A stretch of 64,000 nucleotides of DNA from Caenorhabditis elegans (Eukaryota; Nematoda; Chromadorea; Rhabditida; Rhabditidae). The stretch spans positions 12,524,001 to 12,588,000 of the forward strand of contig NC_003282.8 of NCBI RefSeq assembly GCF_000002985.6, given 5' to 3'. Positions within the stretch are counted from its first letter, which is position 1. Every line of letters starts with the position of its first letter. The position numbers were made by a program, and so were the translations under genes. Of the stretch, positions 1-12,305 are shown one piece after another. The notes under the pieces are model-generated. The model had not been told where the DNA came from and did not search any database. It saw only the letters and a program-made list of their open reading frames with translations.

Positions 1-477
1 TGGTGACATAATTTAAATCTCTCAACAAGTTTCACTCAATTTTAATCTTAAATCGGATGTTTTCATTTTGAAAACAAATCTAAATTTCCAAATCTAAGGC
101 TTATAAATTTAAAAGTTTCACATCTACTCAGGACCCATTTCTTGCCTAGGATCCTACCACGAAACCTCTTGGCCACTGTATCAAAATTATTAAAATATTG
201 TTTTTAAATTATTTTTTTCTGTCTTTTTATTCGTCCCATGATTATACATAATATGAAAACCGAAGTTCGAAAAGTATTTTTTTCTTTACAATTGCTTCCT
301 TTTCTATAATTCTTCTAACTCTTGGCTGTCTAGACATACATTGCAAAATTAAAGAATATTATGTATTACTGAAAAATGTTGATTTTGTTGTAGTTTTATT
401 GAAATTCAAAAAAGACTGAACTACAGTAACTAATGGGGAAGGATAAGAAAACGGCAGAAAAAGAATGACAATAAAAA
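1..477. other. 3' flank of the first gene, noncoding
   Basis: AT-rich sequence with no coding-like frame. On the minus strand an AATAAA polyadenylation signal (positions 400-395) lies about 80 bases past the stop codon of the neighbouring gene, so the right part is that gene's 3' UTR. Nothing else is recognisable. Confidence 0.6.
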
Positions 478-1509
478 TTACAACGGTGTTCCAGGATCTT
501 CCAGCTCGTCCTCCACAAACTCTGTAATCGAGTCAGGGTTGTGCTTCAGTGCGTCCCTGTATGTCCTTTTGAAGTGAAAGATGATCTGCTCGGCCTGCAT
601 AATCTGGAAGTCCACCTTGACTTGCGCGTCTTCAAAGTTCGGATTGAAGTGCATGCCGAGACGTTGGATTGCGATTTTCAGATCCGCAAGCAGCAAGTAG
701 GCATCTCGTGCCAGATTCTTCCGGTACTCCACGAAGCTGTCAAGGTTCCATGCCGATTCGCGGAAGAAGTGCTCGTACACTCGTCCCATTTCGTCGACGG
801 TCAAGCGGCAGTTCTAAATATAATTAAATTTTTCATGTAAAATAGAGGTTAAGGAATTTGATCATATTGATACATTCCCGGGATCTGGCTCTAGCTTCTT
901 GTCCAAGTTTGACCCAAAAAATATTAACTTGGATTAGAAGTTGGCTAAACTTGGGCAATAGTTGGGCATGACTTTGGCGCGCCAGAATGAATGATTTTGA
1001 CAGTTACGCAACCCGTCTGATTTCCCTTAATCCCTTCCGAAATACCACTCACCATAACCTTATCAGCCAGTGGATCATCTTTTGTGTAGGCCTGGAAAAT
1101 GTCTTCAAGGCCTTTGTCAAGCTCTTGAGAAGTCTCCAAAATCTTGTTGAGCGTCGCCTCATAACGATCCGCATAGATCTGAACATCCAGTTGCATTGCA
1201 CGCCTTCCGGCTGGACACTGAAATTATTGAAGGTTTTTTTCAAAATTAAATTGTGAAAGATCTCACCTCAACGAGCTCACAACGAGCATCATAGAGTCGC
1301 TGAAACTCTTTCTTATCCAAATCCTCAGTCATCAACCGCGGTGCCTGTGGGAGTAGATAATAGTCGACTTGGGATCGTGCAGCCCGACGTTCGTATCTTC
1401 CTGGGGAATACCGGATAAATGCATCATGACACTGCGACTCCGGCTGAGGAATATTCGGAAACTCCTGTGACGCCATGATTCGGCGATGAACGGCAAGGCA
1501 TTGTCCCAT
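478..1509 (-). CDS. Uncharacterised helical protein, 3 exons, 247 aa
   Basis: Spliced from three exons: 1509-1267, 1217-1053 and 813-478. All junctions are in phase 0, with GTGAG donors and TTTCAG or TTTAG acceptors. The first ATG at 1509 was chosen; an in-frame ATG at 1476 could also start the protein. The product is hydrophilic and mostly helical, without signal peptide or membrane segment. Its middle and end are rich in Leu, Glu and Lys, as in coiled-coil or helical-bundle subunits, and the C-terminus is acidic (EFVEDELEDPG). I do not recognise the family and assign no function. AATAAA on the minus strand near 400 fits a short 3' UTR. Clean frame continuity over three exons makes it very likely a real gene. 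Confidence 0.8.
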
Positions 1510-2398
1510 GATGGTGGGGAGGAAGTAAGAATGAATGGGGGAAATTGTCGAGATGGTCTGGGGCTGCTAATTGTTTTTTGTCTTTTTATATTTTTTGACC
1601 AATTTTTCTCAGAATTCATACATATTTTCGATAACAAGGAATACTGTAAATTAGGAAAAGGGGAAGCAATAAAAATTCGTAAAATTATAACAAAAGTGGA
1701 GTGAGACACAGAAATTTGGAAAGGGAAGTGGATTTAAATTGCTGTGGGAACAGTCTGAATTCTCCTTAAAATTTAATTTACCGGATTATGAAGAAATTTC
1801 CCAAATTCCAGTAGGCAAGCACGTTTCCTCCTACTGTATTCTTGCCTGCCTACAAGCTTGCCTACTGCCTAGGCATCTGAATTTTTGCAAACAATTAAAG
1901 GATCGGAAATAATTTTGCAAGTCTATAGGCACGTTTTGTAGGCAGGAATCAGGTGTAGGTCTCCTTACAAGGCAGATGTGAATTTTTACGAAGCAGATCG
2001 GGTCTCACTACAAAACGTGTCGGTTACTGTAGCTAGCAAGTTTTCTGAATCTTAAATTTGATCTGATAGTGAGCAGATAAAAAACGTTAGTGGGAAATGT
2101 GGTCTCACTTTGAAGATCAAGTTTCAAATTGAAATTTCGAATAAGATTGAAAAAATCTACCATAACCATTAGTTTTCATGGCGAGACCTCTCATGAATCA
2201 TGATTACATTTCGAAGATTTTGGTATGCTGATTTGAAATTTGTAAATTTTGAATCAAACATTTTTTATTAACAAATAAAAACTTCAAAGTGAAAAATTCA
2301 AAACGTCCACAAATTAAATTTGACATCCAGATTCATATTCTTCTTATTAATTTTCCACTTAACAATTTTTTTTTCTTCCAAATGATCCAAAGCCCACA
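1510..2398. other. Intergenic region with degenerate GCCT/TAGGC-rich repeat
   Basis: Left part is the 5' region of the minus-strand gene ending at 1509. Positions about 1810-1990 carry many short GCCTGCC/TAGGCA words in both orientations, resembling sequence also seen near 6040-6115, 13490-13670, 59810-59930 and 61900-61970. The right part has a minus-strand AATAAA near 2269-2264 that probably serves the next gene. No coding frame seen. Confidence 0.5.
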
Positions 2399-3219
2399 CT
2401 AACGGCGTGAAGCAGCAGCTCTCATATCACGCAATGCTTTCGGAGCCTTATGAAGATTGGCGACTAGAGCCAAATATGGAAGACGGGGTGGTCTTGGGGC
2501 TGGTACCCGGATCTTTCTGGCTCTGGGGACTTTTGGCCCTTGTGCTTCAGAGCCTTGATGTGGTTTTTCCTTGATGCTTCTCAAAGCTTCCAACTTTTTT
2601 TGAATCTTCAGTGCTTTTCTCTCCAGTTTCTTATCTTTTTTGGCTCGTTTCTGCTCCTCTCGACTTCGTTTTAAGGTCAGTTGAAGTTCGAGTTTCTCCA
2701 ATTTTTCCAGCTTTCTTTCCGGAGTGTTTTCCTTGGAGCGTACCCTTTTCTGGTGTTTCCCAACATTTCCCAGCTTGGATCTCAGTCGTTTCTTTCCACC
2801 CATGTTATTCTTCGGGGCTCTTTTCTTCCCAACTTTCACGTCATCTTTTTCTGAAATTTGCGAATCTCATTCGAGTATGTAATATAATCTGCCAAACGTA
2901 AACTAGACTTATCACATAGATTTATTACGATAATTTGCTCGTCAAATCTGTTGTTTATAAAGTTTTCGCGTCAAATTTGCGTATTTGCTATACCGTTCAG
3001 TGAACTAAAATTTTCCGAACACTACAATCGACGCTCAACACTAAAAGTCAAATGTAATTCCTTACTAACCTTGCGTACTCATAGCATCTCCCAAATCCTC
3101 CTCCGGCTCCACCTGTGGCTCCTCCACCTTATTTCTCTTAAGCTTTCCCACTGTAAATTTGAGCATTTTCAAATTTTTCTCGACTTTAAAAACTTACACA
3201 ACTTCTTGCCCATTGGCAT
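2399..3219 (-). CDS. Small very basic coiled-coil protein, 3 exons, 184 aa
   Basis: Exons 3219-3198, 3150-3070 and 2850-2399 join in frame (22+81+452 nt = 185 codons with the stop). Donors are GTAAGTTT and GTTAGTAAG; acceptors are TTACAG and TTTCAG. The protein starts MPMGKKLLGKLKRNK, then has a short acidic stretch (EPQVEPEEDLGD). The rest is extremely rich in Lys, Arg and Glu and predicted as a long charged helix (for example KLEKLEKLELQLTLKRS), followed by a Pro/Arg segment (RVPAPRPPRLPYL) and ending AAASRR. Such composition is typical of nucleolar or nucleic-acid-binding proteins, but I see no defined domain and name no family. The short exon 1 (7 codons plus one base) rests on the only upstream ATG with a good donor. 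Confidence 0.75.
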
Positions 3220-4562
3220 TTTCAGTTCAAAGCAATTGATTTTAGCAGTACAAGTAACCACTGAAATTGCAGGCACTGAGGAGGGTTTTTGTATCAATTT
3301 CTTATCAAAGAGTTTTTATCATCAATAATGTTTATAAGTGTGGAATTCTGAAATAGTGATGTTGACTATGAGTAAGGTAGTATTAAAATTGAAAATGTCA
3401 TGTGAAATGGGAATGTTGACAGGAAAGATTATTGGAAAGTATGGGGAAATCGTGAGACCCAGAGGGAAAAGATGGGTGACGGGATTGCGAAATCAAAGTG
3501 TTGAAATTTTTAACTACAAAATTCACTAGAAATATGCTTAACAAATATTACACCCAAAGCATTTCAGCATTTCGAAAATTTTAACTTAGGCAATGTTTTA
3601 AATTTTTTAATATTCGAAATTTTCATTAACATTTGATTTTTTCAGACTACTGCCAGGTACAGCAACCCTCGGTTTTTACTGTGTGACCAATTTTTATCGA
3701 TGACATAAAGTTATGGTATATTTATATTCAAATTTAAGTTTTTAAGTTTTCTGATTTTTAATCTTATGAATTACTATACAATTCAAGATTTAAAACATCT
3801 AACAGCTCATCGTCGTCGTTCAACATCTCCCCAACTCAAATTCAAATCTAGAAAAAGTGCTTTTGTTCCTTACAAAAACCGCCAAAAGGAATGAGTAACA
3901 GATTGTCATATCACTATCCCATCACATTGCCGCCGGAAATTGGCAAATAGAAAAGGACGACGGGTATTTGAATTCAAACTGGAAAACATTTTTGTAGTTG
4001 GAAGAGTCGAATAGTTTTGGCAAAGTTAATGCAAATCTACCTAAAAACCTAAAAGAGATGTTATAATAATTGTGTATTTGTAAAAATCATGGAAGCCGAC
4101 ACTTTACTGATCATATTTAACTTTAAAAAAATCCTTTTTCTCACATTTTGTTGCCTGAAAACTTGAAATATTTTAGGAGTGAAGAAATTTGGAAAAAATC
4201 AATTACCGGTAATTACCCCCTATGTTCCAAAAACATTTAAAATCCTCTTTCCCCCATTCCTAATCCATCTATTCATCATCATCTCATCAATTGTTTATGC
4301 ACCTGTTCAGGAAGTGCACATAACATCTAATTGTCCAAAAAGAGTACACAAACCGGTAGAAAAATCGCAGTTGAAGAGCCAGTAATCTGTCAGTAATCTG
4401 ATTGGAATTCGAGTGAACAAATAAAAACAGGTGTATTGGAAATGTTCAAGTAATTTTAAATATCACAGAAACGTAATTAGACAACATTTTCTGCTGATTG
4501 ATGGGTTGATATTTTAAACCTACACAATCAAAATTCGTATTTTTATTTTCAAACGAGTAAAT
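3220..4562. other. Intergenic region containing one copy of a dispersed repeat
   Basis: AT-rich sequence between two minus-strand genes. Positions about 3770-3985 match 8100-8330 (listed separately). The remaining part has no frame with coding-like composition or splice sites; short open frames at 3338-3529 and 4179-4385 look like chance. Confidence 0.5.
3770..3985 (+). repeat. Dispersed repeat A, copy 1
   Basis: About 215 bases closely similar, in the same orientation, to 8100-8330. The best conserved block runs from the words CTCCCCAACTCAAATT through GAATGAGTAACAGATTG to GCCGCCGGAAATTGG and GGACGACGG. No open frame is conserved between the copies, so it is more likely a non-autonomous dispersed repeat than an exon. 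Confidence 0.75.
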
Positions 4563-7140
4563 TCAAATGCTCATGCTGTGAAAGTCGTCTGAGAGCTTGC
4601 TGTAGCAAATCACAGAACATCCTTTGGCAATATCTTCATCTTTCCGTTCAGGTGGCGCCAAGTCATTCATCAAAGATTTCAGTTCGGCTTTTTGAATCGA
4701 AAACTGAAACACACGGATTGTTAAGTCTAAGGATATTCAACTAACGTTTGCTCCAGCTCTCTCAATACATCCCAAAATATCCAAACGTTGGAACAATGTG
4801 TACTGCCATGGATGCTCACGGAGCAGTTCAGTTGCAGTTGTCGCCGCCTTTTCATTCAAACGAACATCATCAAAATCGAGAAGAGCTGGAAAATGCTGTA
4901 CTATTCCTAAGGAGACGAGAAGATACGTTTGATGCTCATCTGCAGTTGCCAATAGATTTCCAATAATCCACAGACATTCCTGAAATAACCATAGATAATT
5001 TCTAAGCTCGAAAATAAATTTTGTTTCAAAAGATGTGTTCAAAGCTAACTACAGTATTGTCTCTATTGTACTTGCACCCTCATTAATTCACTTTGACGGC
5101 TCATATCTTGACTGTCTCAAGTGTTATCAAACAATTTCACTATCAAAACGTAGAAAAACATTTTGCACGTATTTCTTCAGTTGACAATTTTTTGATAAAA
5201 CGGAAGTGAATCGAGATATATGCCCTGTCAATGTAAAACAATGGTGGTGCATGTCTAATAAATAAAATACTGTTCATATAATTTTATATCAGCTTACCTT
5301 TCTCAAGCGTTTGTCTCCAGTATGAATCCCAGCCATCACCCATTCATAGAAAGCATCTGGATCATCCATTACTGAAAACATAGATCCTATTCAGTAATCA
5401 AATAAATATAAAACTAACTGTAATCCACGTGTCTTGGAGCACCGGCAACAACGTTTGATATGATCCATGCGGCTTCACTGTGATGCTCCGGAGATGACAT
5501 TGCAATATTCTGAAAAAATATTTTTAATTTTCAATTTTGATGTCAAAAACGTACCATAACAACTCTAAACTTGGGATTATCAACCAACAGATCAGTCTGA
5601 ACATCATTCCCGACTGCAATATTTCCAATAAGGCGGAGGCATGAAACATTGCATGACTTGTCCGTTTGATCAATAAATTTTTCGAGAATATGCTCAACAA
5701 CGTAGTTTTGGGAAAGAAGCATGTCGATCTGAAAGTTTTAGTAAAGAACTTTGATTAACAATAATCCGAAAACAAACCCGTGTGGTATCTAGTGAGTTGT
5801 CAACCAAATTGGCAAGAGTCCATAAAATCATTGAACCACATCCCATATTATCGACAGCGTCTGTGTCGAGTAAAATTGCAGACAAAGCACAAATAAGTGA
5901 ACGAGCTACTGGTGATGGCATCGTTGTTCGGCCACCGGAAAAAATATTATTGACACACCAAATGAGTTGGCGTCGGTCTGCATCGTCGAGTTTATACGAC
6001 GTTTGTAAGTTTCTGGCGAGTATCTGAAGTTGGAATTTATTTAGACATGGTAGACAGGCATGCTTTCAAAGGCCAGACGCTTGCCTGAAGCGCCTGCCTA
6101 AAGCGCCTAAATGCAGCCGTAACAGTTGTTTTCATTTGTGCTGTGGATGGATTCTAAAATGTCCTACAAACCCTTATAATTACCTTCAAAAGTTTAGGTG
6201 ATCTACATTTCAATTTGCACGAAGAACAATCAGCTGCAATATTTGCAATTGCCCAAACAGTTTGACTTGAGAGACGAGCGTTTTGAGACCGAACGAGTTT
6301 GATCAAGATATCTAGACAATTCTGAAAAAAAAACAATTTTCCTAAAAATCAATTTTCAGACTGACCGAGTTTACAAACAAGTGAGTAACTTCCTGGCTAA
6401 TACAACACATATTAGTGATAATCCAAACAGCGTTAACCTCACTGTCAATGTCTAACGTTTGATTACGAAGAGCATTGAGAACGCCATTCTTCTAAAAAAA
6501 AGAGTTTGAATTAATTGAAACAATTTCGTCGGAACTAACAATTCTTCCATAAAACTGCTCCTTCAGAGCGATGTTCGATAAATCTGACTGATTGGCAAAA
6601 GCTTTACGAAAAAAGTGTAGAGCTGTGGACAGTTGAATACGGCATGAGGATTCGAGCATTGAGATGATAAAGGAAATGTCAAATGTTGCTGATTGTTCAG
6701 GTTGGGAATTCTGTATAAAAATTGAAGTATAGATAGAAAGTTGCCGTCCGAGTGAGGCTAACAAGTCGGACGTTATGCTTTTTTTTGGCTTTCCTTTCTG
6801 CGTATCAGATTTTTTTGAATTTCATTATAGCGAGCCAACACTGTGTATTTTGAGATGGAAGTGCAATTGTGCTCCAATGTCAAATGAAAACGGTCCCATC
6901 CATAATAAGAAATCGAGATCACAGTTTAACATACATAACGACCACCAAATTATGGTTTTCAATTTGCGTTGGAGCGCGAGTGCAACTCAACTACAAAAAA
7001 TTCAGGTTTTGCCCCGCCAAAAAAATCATTCTTGGTAAACCATTGCAGCATAAAAAAAGAGAAACATCCGATTTGCCAGCCGTCTGATTCTGATATACTC
7101 TTACCATTTCCTGCTTCGCTTTCTTTGTAGATTTAACCAT
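4563..7140 (-). CDS. Importin-alpha-like armadillo-repeat protein, 10 exons, 476 aa
   Basis: Exons: 7140-7105, 6710-6540, 6491-6366, 6321-6184, 6023-5778, 5728-5555, 5509-5419, 5371-5298, 4979-4746, 4703-4563. All join in frame. The product consists of armadillo-type helical repeats: segments such as [53 protein letters not shown] and [12 protein letters not shown] match the W-x-x-x-N helix that recurs in importin-alpha. Length is close to importin-alpha (about 500), but the usual long basic importin-beta-binding N-terminus is replaced by 12 residues ([12 protein letters not shown]), and the repeats are divergent. It may be a nuclear-import adaptor relative or another armadillo scaffold. Intron 1 (6711-7104) is the longest. 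Intron 4 (6024-6183) holds a GCCT-rich repeat. Confidence 0.85.
6035..6115. repeat. GCCT/AGGC-rich dispersed repeat inside an intron
   Basis: Intron sequence with repeated words such as GCCTGCCTAAAGCGCCTA and CTTGCCTGAAGCGCC. The same vocabulary occurs near 1810-1990, 13490-13670, 59810-59930 and 61900-61970. No coding potential is evident. Confidence 0.5.
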
Positions 7141-7373
7141 ATTCTCCGCGAGTGTAAAACAGAAATAAAGTTATATTGATTTCATTGGAAGTTCCACGTG
7201 TTTGTTTGCACGTATGAGAAAATCCGAATGGAATATCGCGTGGAAGAATTGCAGTGATTTTGAGTGAATTTTTTAAAATTTAATTATCTAATACACTTCT
7301 TATTAAAATATATTTGAACTTTCTTATAGTTAGTGTAAGCAGAAATCCCTGCAAAGAGAATTTGTGAATTTTC

Positions 7374-9083
7374 AATTTTCCCACTTTACACAACATGTTC
7401 CAAATCTAATGCCCGTTCATAACCTAGGTCACTAGGTTTTAGCACTTAGCAGACAACAAGTGTGAATCTTCCCTATTCTTAGTTTAAATTTCTCTTCTTC
7501 TCTTCCCACGATTCTCCGGGATCAAGTGTGACTTTCCCTCGATCTACCAACAAGTATCTAGAACGATGCCAACTTAATACATAAATAACATACGCCAAAT
7601 TGTGTGTTCCTCTCGGTTCCATCTATAGATACCTATCTCCTGTGAAGCTGTCAATTAATCGAGGAAAATTTGGCAAGATAGAACGTGGAGCGATGAAACG
7701 CAGACAGTAGAATTTGTGAATTTTTAGAGGTCGAATGTGTGTTCACACAAGTTCTTGAAAAAAGATTTTATCTTGAGCAAGGGGAAATTAGAATGTCACA
7801 CATGCGAGATTTAAACATTTTTGAATTAAAATCGATCCTGTGAAACATGGGCTGCAATGAAATGGAGCCCGAATTTGAGTCCTTCCACCGAAAATGGAAA
7901 GTCTTCTTTTCGCATACATTTGTTAACGAACGACATATTTATAAGCATTAATCTGAGTCAAATATCAGTTATCCATGTGACGTCTCTTATGTAATGCCGC
8001 TCGCCAAACTTTAGCGATACAGCTGAAAAGAAGAACCATGGTTGTAGTTCTAATTTAACAGCAATTTAAGCATCTAGTCTTCTTATTTCATTACTTATTA
8101 ATTACTATATAATTCCTCATAAATCTTCATAATATTTCTAGCACACCCGTGTTCCCATCTTGTCCAACTTCTCCCCAACTCAAATTTAAATCTAGAATAA
8201 AGTGCAATTGTTCTCTACAAAAACCGCCAAAGGGAATGAGTAACAGATTGTCATATCACTATCCCATCAAATTGCCGCCGGAAATTGGAAAATAGAAATG
8301 GACGACGGATAGGGTATTTGAATTTGAATTTGAACAAAATACGGGGTTCAAAAATGTCAAACGTCAGATACAGAATCTGTTGCGTAATTCCAACAATGAA
8401 AATGATGAAAATTTTCACCTGGGAGAATGTTGCAAGCACTTATTACTGAATTCTGATTATGACTTTTAGACCGTGATTCAAAGTCAAACTTTGAAACTGG
8501 TTAAATTTTGTATTTTTTGTAAAAAACAGTTCGTGATTTATTGTGTTATTTAGTTTCAAAATTTTAAATACTAATTTTGAACCATGTTGAATTTATTCCC
8601 CCTTTTTTCTTATTTTTTTCTAACAAAAAACATGTATACAAATTTCCTTCCAATCTATAATAACCTCTTTTCACCTTTACAACATGTACACTTCCTGTCA
8701 ATGGTCTAAAATTGATCCCACGTGGTGATGGGTGTGATGTACCAACGATGGATTGACGGAAGTCTGGTGATATCGAATAAGGCAGGTGTGCACTTGAACC
8801 ACTAAATTTATTTTTTTGGTATTTCTAAATTTAATTCTCAAGATCTATAGGTTTATACAAATCTATCTATGGTTTTTACAGAGCGGAACACGCTAATATG
8901 GTTGGTACCGTTGTAGATATTTTCAGGTAGACCGAGGGAAATTCACACTTGATCCCGGAGAATTGTGGGAAGAGAAATTTGAAAAGATTCACACTTGTTG
9001 TTTGTAATGTGCTAAGACTATGGTGACCTGGTTTTGAACGGAAATTGGATTTGGGACATGTTGTGTAGGGTGGGAAAATTTGT
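7374..9083. repeat. Long inverted repeat, possible composite DNA element
   Basis: The left arm (about 7374-7617) is repeated in reverse complement at about 8876-9083. Matching words, in left-arm orientation, include CACAACATGT, CAACAAGTGTGAATCTT, ATTCTCCGGGATCAAGTGTGA and TTTCCCTCG. The arms enclose about 1.26 kb, which includes dispersed repeat A copy 2. No transposase frame is present, so it is either a non-autonomous foldback-type element or two independent insertions in opposite orientation. Confidence 0.6.
8100..8330 (+). repeat. Dispersed repeat A, copy 2
   Basis: Same orientation as copy 1 at 3770-3985 and highly similar over the words GAATGAGTAACAGATTG, CATATCACTATCCCATCA and GCCGCCGGAAATTGG. 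It sits inside the long inverted repeat at 7374-9083. Confidence 0.75.
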
Positions 9084-11337
9084 AGATTTTTTGATACGTG
9101 TGAACCCCGCAAAAATTTGATTAAAAACCCGGTGTTGCATAGTTCAAAAAAATGAAGGTTGAAAGCCAGAATATTTTATATCAGCCGTGGACCGCACCTC
9201 CGGCGCGGCCCCCGACTTCTGGGGCTGAAAACTAATTTTTCTGAAACTACCGTAACCCTACAGTATTCCTACCGTACCACTATTGTACCACTACAGTACC
9301 CCGACTATATCCCTACACTAACCCCAACTCACTATCCCCACAGAAGCCAAAACTTCACAGACTACAAAGACTACATAGACTACAAACTATGGACACACAG
9401 AATAAGCGCTTTATATATAGTAAATGATATGTTCCAGATTTGAACTATCCTGAGTTAAGGTATTTTATTTGGGTGTAATCGAAGAAACTTCTAACATTAA
9501 TAATTTTTCAAGTCAATGTTTGAAATCTGGTATGTTGGGATCATTTCTTTACTGTTCCAGCTAGAAAACTTTTTTTGCGATTTGATATTTTCAAATCACG
9601 AAATCAATTGCTTACTGCACATTTTTTTTTCCTTGACGAGATGCAATCTTTTTTTTAAGTAAAGCTTACATTAGGGTCGGTCAACAAGTCGTACTTTCCC
9701 TATATTAGAAAAAATTTGGGTCCCGTTACGAAAACTGAGTCATAGCGAATATGGTTATTTCTCTATAAACTAAACATCATCTTTTTTATTTATTCCTTTC
9801 CCCCGTATTCCATTCCATTCGAAAAAAAAACTAGGTGCGAAAGATGTCATCTGAGCAAATACCATGGGATTATCCAACATCCGTTCGCACCCTCAAGAAA
9901 CTGATCCAATCTACAGTACCCCTCATGTTTCCTTTACTTCTTTCACACTTGGCAGCTAATTCCATTACTTTTTATGATATAGACTAGAGAAGTCTTTGTT
10001 CCAAAAATGAAGGAATTTGAAATAGAAATCAAAGTTTACTTAGACTTTGGAAACTTTGAACTTTGTTAATTTTAGGTTTTTTACAGAAATTTATCCCATG
10101 AGATTCAGCTGCTGAACATTACGAAATATTGTTTTCAAGAATACTTATTCAGGACATACGAGGCCATCGAGACACAATGTACCAAGTTTCAGACCGCAGC
10201 CACGTATGGTACAGAAGGTTCCAGATTATAGTCATGTGTACCAAGTTTGGTGTCAATTGAGTTTTTCCATGATGTCATAAACCATCAATAATCCAATTTC
10301 CAAAAACAACTTTTTTTTCATCTGGAAAAAAATTCCAACTTCAATAATTGCCAAATTCCAAAATTTCTAAAATACTATGAGGTCCTGTTTCATTAAACAT
10401 TTAGTAAACTTTTTGTTTTGAAATTGTAAAACACCAATACTATTTTAAGAAGTTTCCATATTTACTTATTTTCTCTCTTTTTTAACACCTTCGCTGCCAT
10501 TTCCTTCCTGACAAACTTCCGTTTTTCTTCTCGAGGTCAACCTCACTTTTTTAAAAACAATAGCGTATTGCGTGATAACAGAGCGATAACCTTCAATGTA
10601 TGTTTTTTCCCAAACTTTTTTCAATATGATTTTTTATTTGGAGGTCAAGAGGACCTTCAACGTTTGTGTTGTATAAGTATTAACTGTCAAAATATTGGAT
10701 CAATGTTGGATCAATGTAAAAGTTTAAAAACCCAACAGCCTAAAAGACGATTCGTTTGAATTTTAAAAACCTCTGATCTTTTAGTCACCACTCAAAAGAT
10801 AACCTTCCAGTTCAAAACCGAATCTGAAACCTTTTAATTTCTGGCCCTGTCTAGCATGTCACACAGATGGCGCGAAGGAGGTTGGGTATGCCAATTTAGT
10901 CTGCATTTAGTTCCCGTCCCTCACATCGTCTTCTCATTAGAGACCGCCGTGTATGTTTCAAATCCTTTTTTCTCAATCTTAAATAGATTTTGCTTTCTGT
11001 TTCTTTTTGAAGGTACTGAATTTAAATAATTTTTTAATGTTTCAATTGGTATTGAAAATATTAATTTTAGAAAAAATAAGAGTATTTTATGTACTAACAA
11101 GTTGGCCAAAGTTTTGACATTTTTTGGGCGGCCGGGAACTTTTTGCAATCTTTCGACAACTGACAAGTTTTGTACAGTTTTACCTACCACAAAAGGTTTT
11201 TTTGTCTCACAGATAGATAGGCATTTTTATTCCAGCGTAGAAACCGTACTTCAAATATATACCTGATGTACTAAATGTCACATTTGACGAAACATACTGC
11301 AATCAGTATTCTGTTCTATAATAAATCGTAAATTCTA

Positions 11338-11450
11338 ACCCCATTCAAATTCCCATTAACCGGAAACAATTGGTTCGAGTGCCCCACAATACATTCTGAT
11401 GCAGTCTTTTTTGAGCAGATTGTCAATTGCATAATTTAGAATAGTCGGCT
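11338..11450 (+). repeat. Dispersed repeat B, copy 1
   Basis: Direct duplicate of part of 12155-12305. Shared words are CATTAACCGGAAACAA, CAATACATTCTGATGC and GAGCAGATTGTCAATTGC followed by ATAATTTAG. Copy 2 carries about 35 extra bases in the middle. Confidence 0.7.
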
Positions 11451-12154
11451 AAGTGCCACGTGGCAATGATCGCAAGTTTCCCTACATACACAAAATTTGT
11501 AAATAGTCTATCCCATGGGGTCATCCTCATCAATAATTCCGCCTTGAAAAAGAGAGTTCGGAAGTTGTAATCGCCTTCCGTTGTGGCCTATCGCCACTTC
11601 ATCAATCATTCTTGCTCTGGAGGGCCTCTAAAGTTCCGATAAGGGAAATGGAGAGTTATGTTTTTTTCATGTGTTGTGGTCTTGCCCGCACTTCTTTTTA
11701 GTAAATTTTCTTCGTAAATTTATTTTATTTGCAATCTTAATAATCTGTTCGAAAATTCTAAATCGTCTAAAATAAGTAACGCTTCAGCCAAAATGTTTTG
11801 CGGTTTACATTTTTTTATTTTTTTTTTTTGACAATATTTTACATTTTTGACCAATTTGCCGTTTGAAAATTGTTGAATTTCGGTTTTTCTTTAAATTAGG
11901 ATGTATTTTGAATTTTCAAAAAGTACCTATAATGCATGCCCAGTTAGTTATCAGAAAGTTTTTTGAAGATATTGACCAAATTTCCGAGCAAAAATTTAAC
12001 ATAATTTTTAAATGAATCAAACCTTTTTTTGTGCTTTGAAGACAGTTGCATTGTTTTTTTTTGTAAAATTACAAATTATCGTACCGGAGTTTCACTTCTA
12101 GATTTGTTGGTTTGTATAAAACGTTTTTATACAAAAAATCACTATTAATTTAAC

Positions 12155-12305
12155 CCCACTTTCCGTCTCTTACATCCCCTAGCATTCATTAACCGGAAAC
12201 AAATGGTTCAAGTGGTCCTCAATACATTCTGATGCACTCCTAGTCCTTTTTTCAATGAATCTCCAACAAAAAGTGAGCAGATTGTCAATTGCATAATTTA
12301 GTGTG
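12155..12305 (+). repeat. Dispersed repeat B, copy 2
   Basis: Second direct copy of the sequence at 11338-11450, about 800 bases downstream, with an internal insertion between TTCTGATGCA and GAGCAGATTG. No coding frame. Confidence 0.7.
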
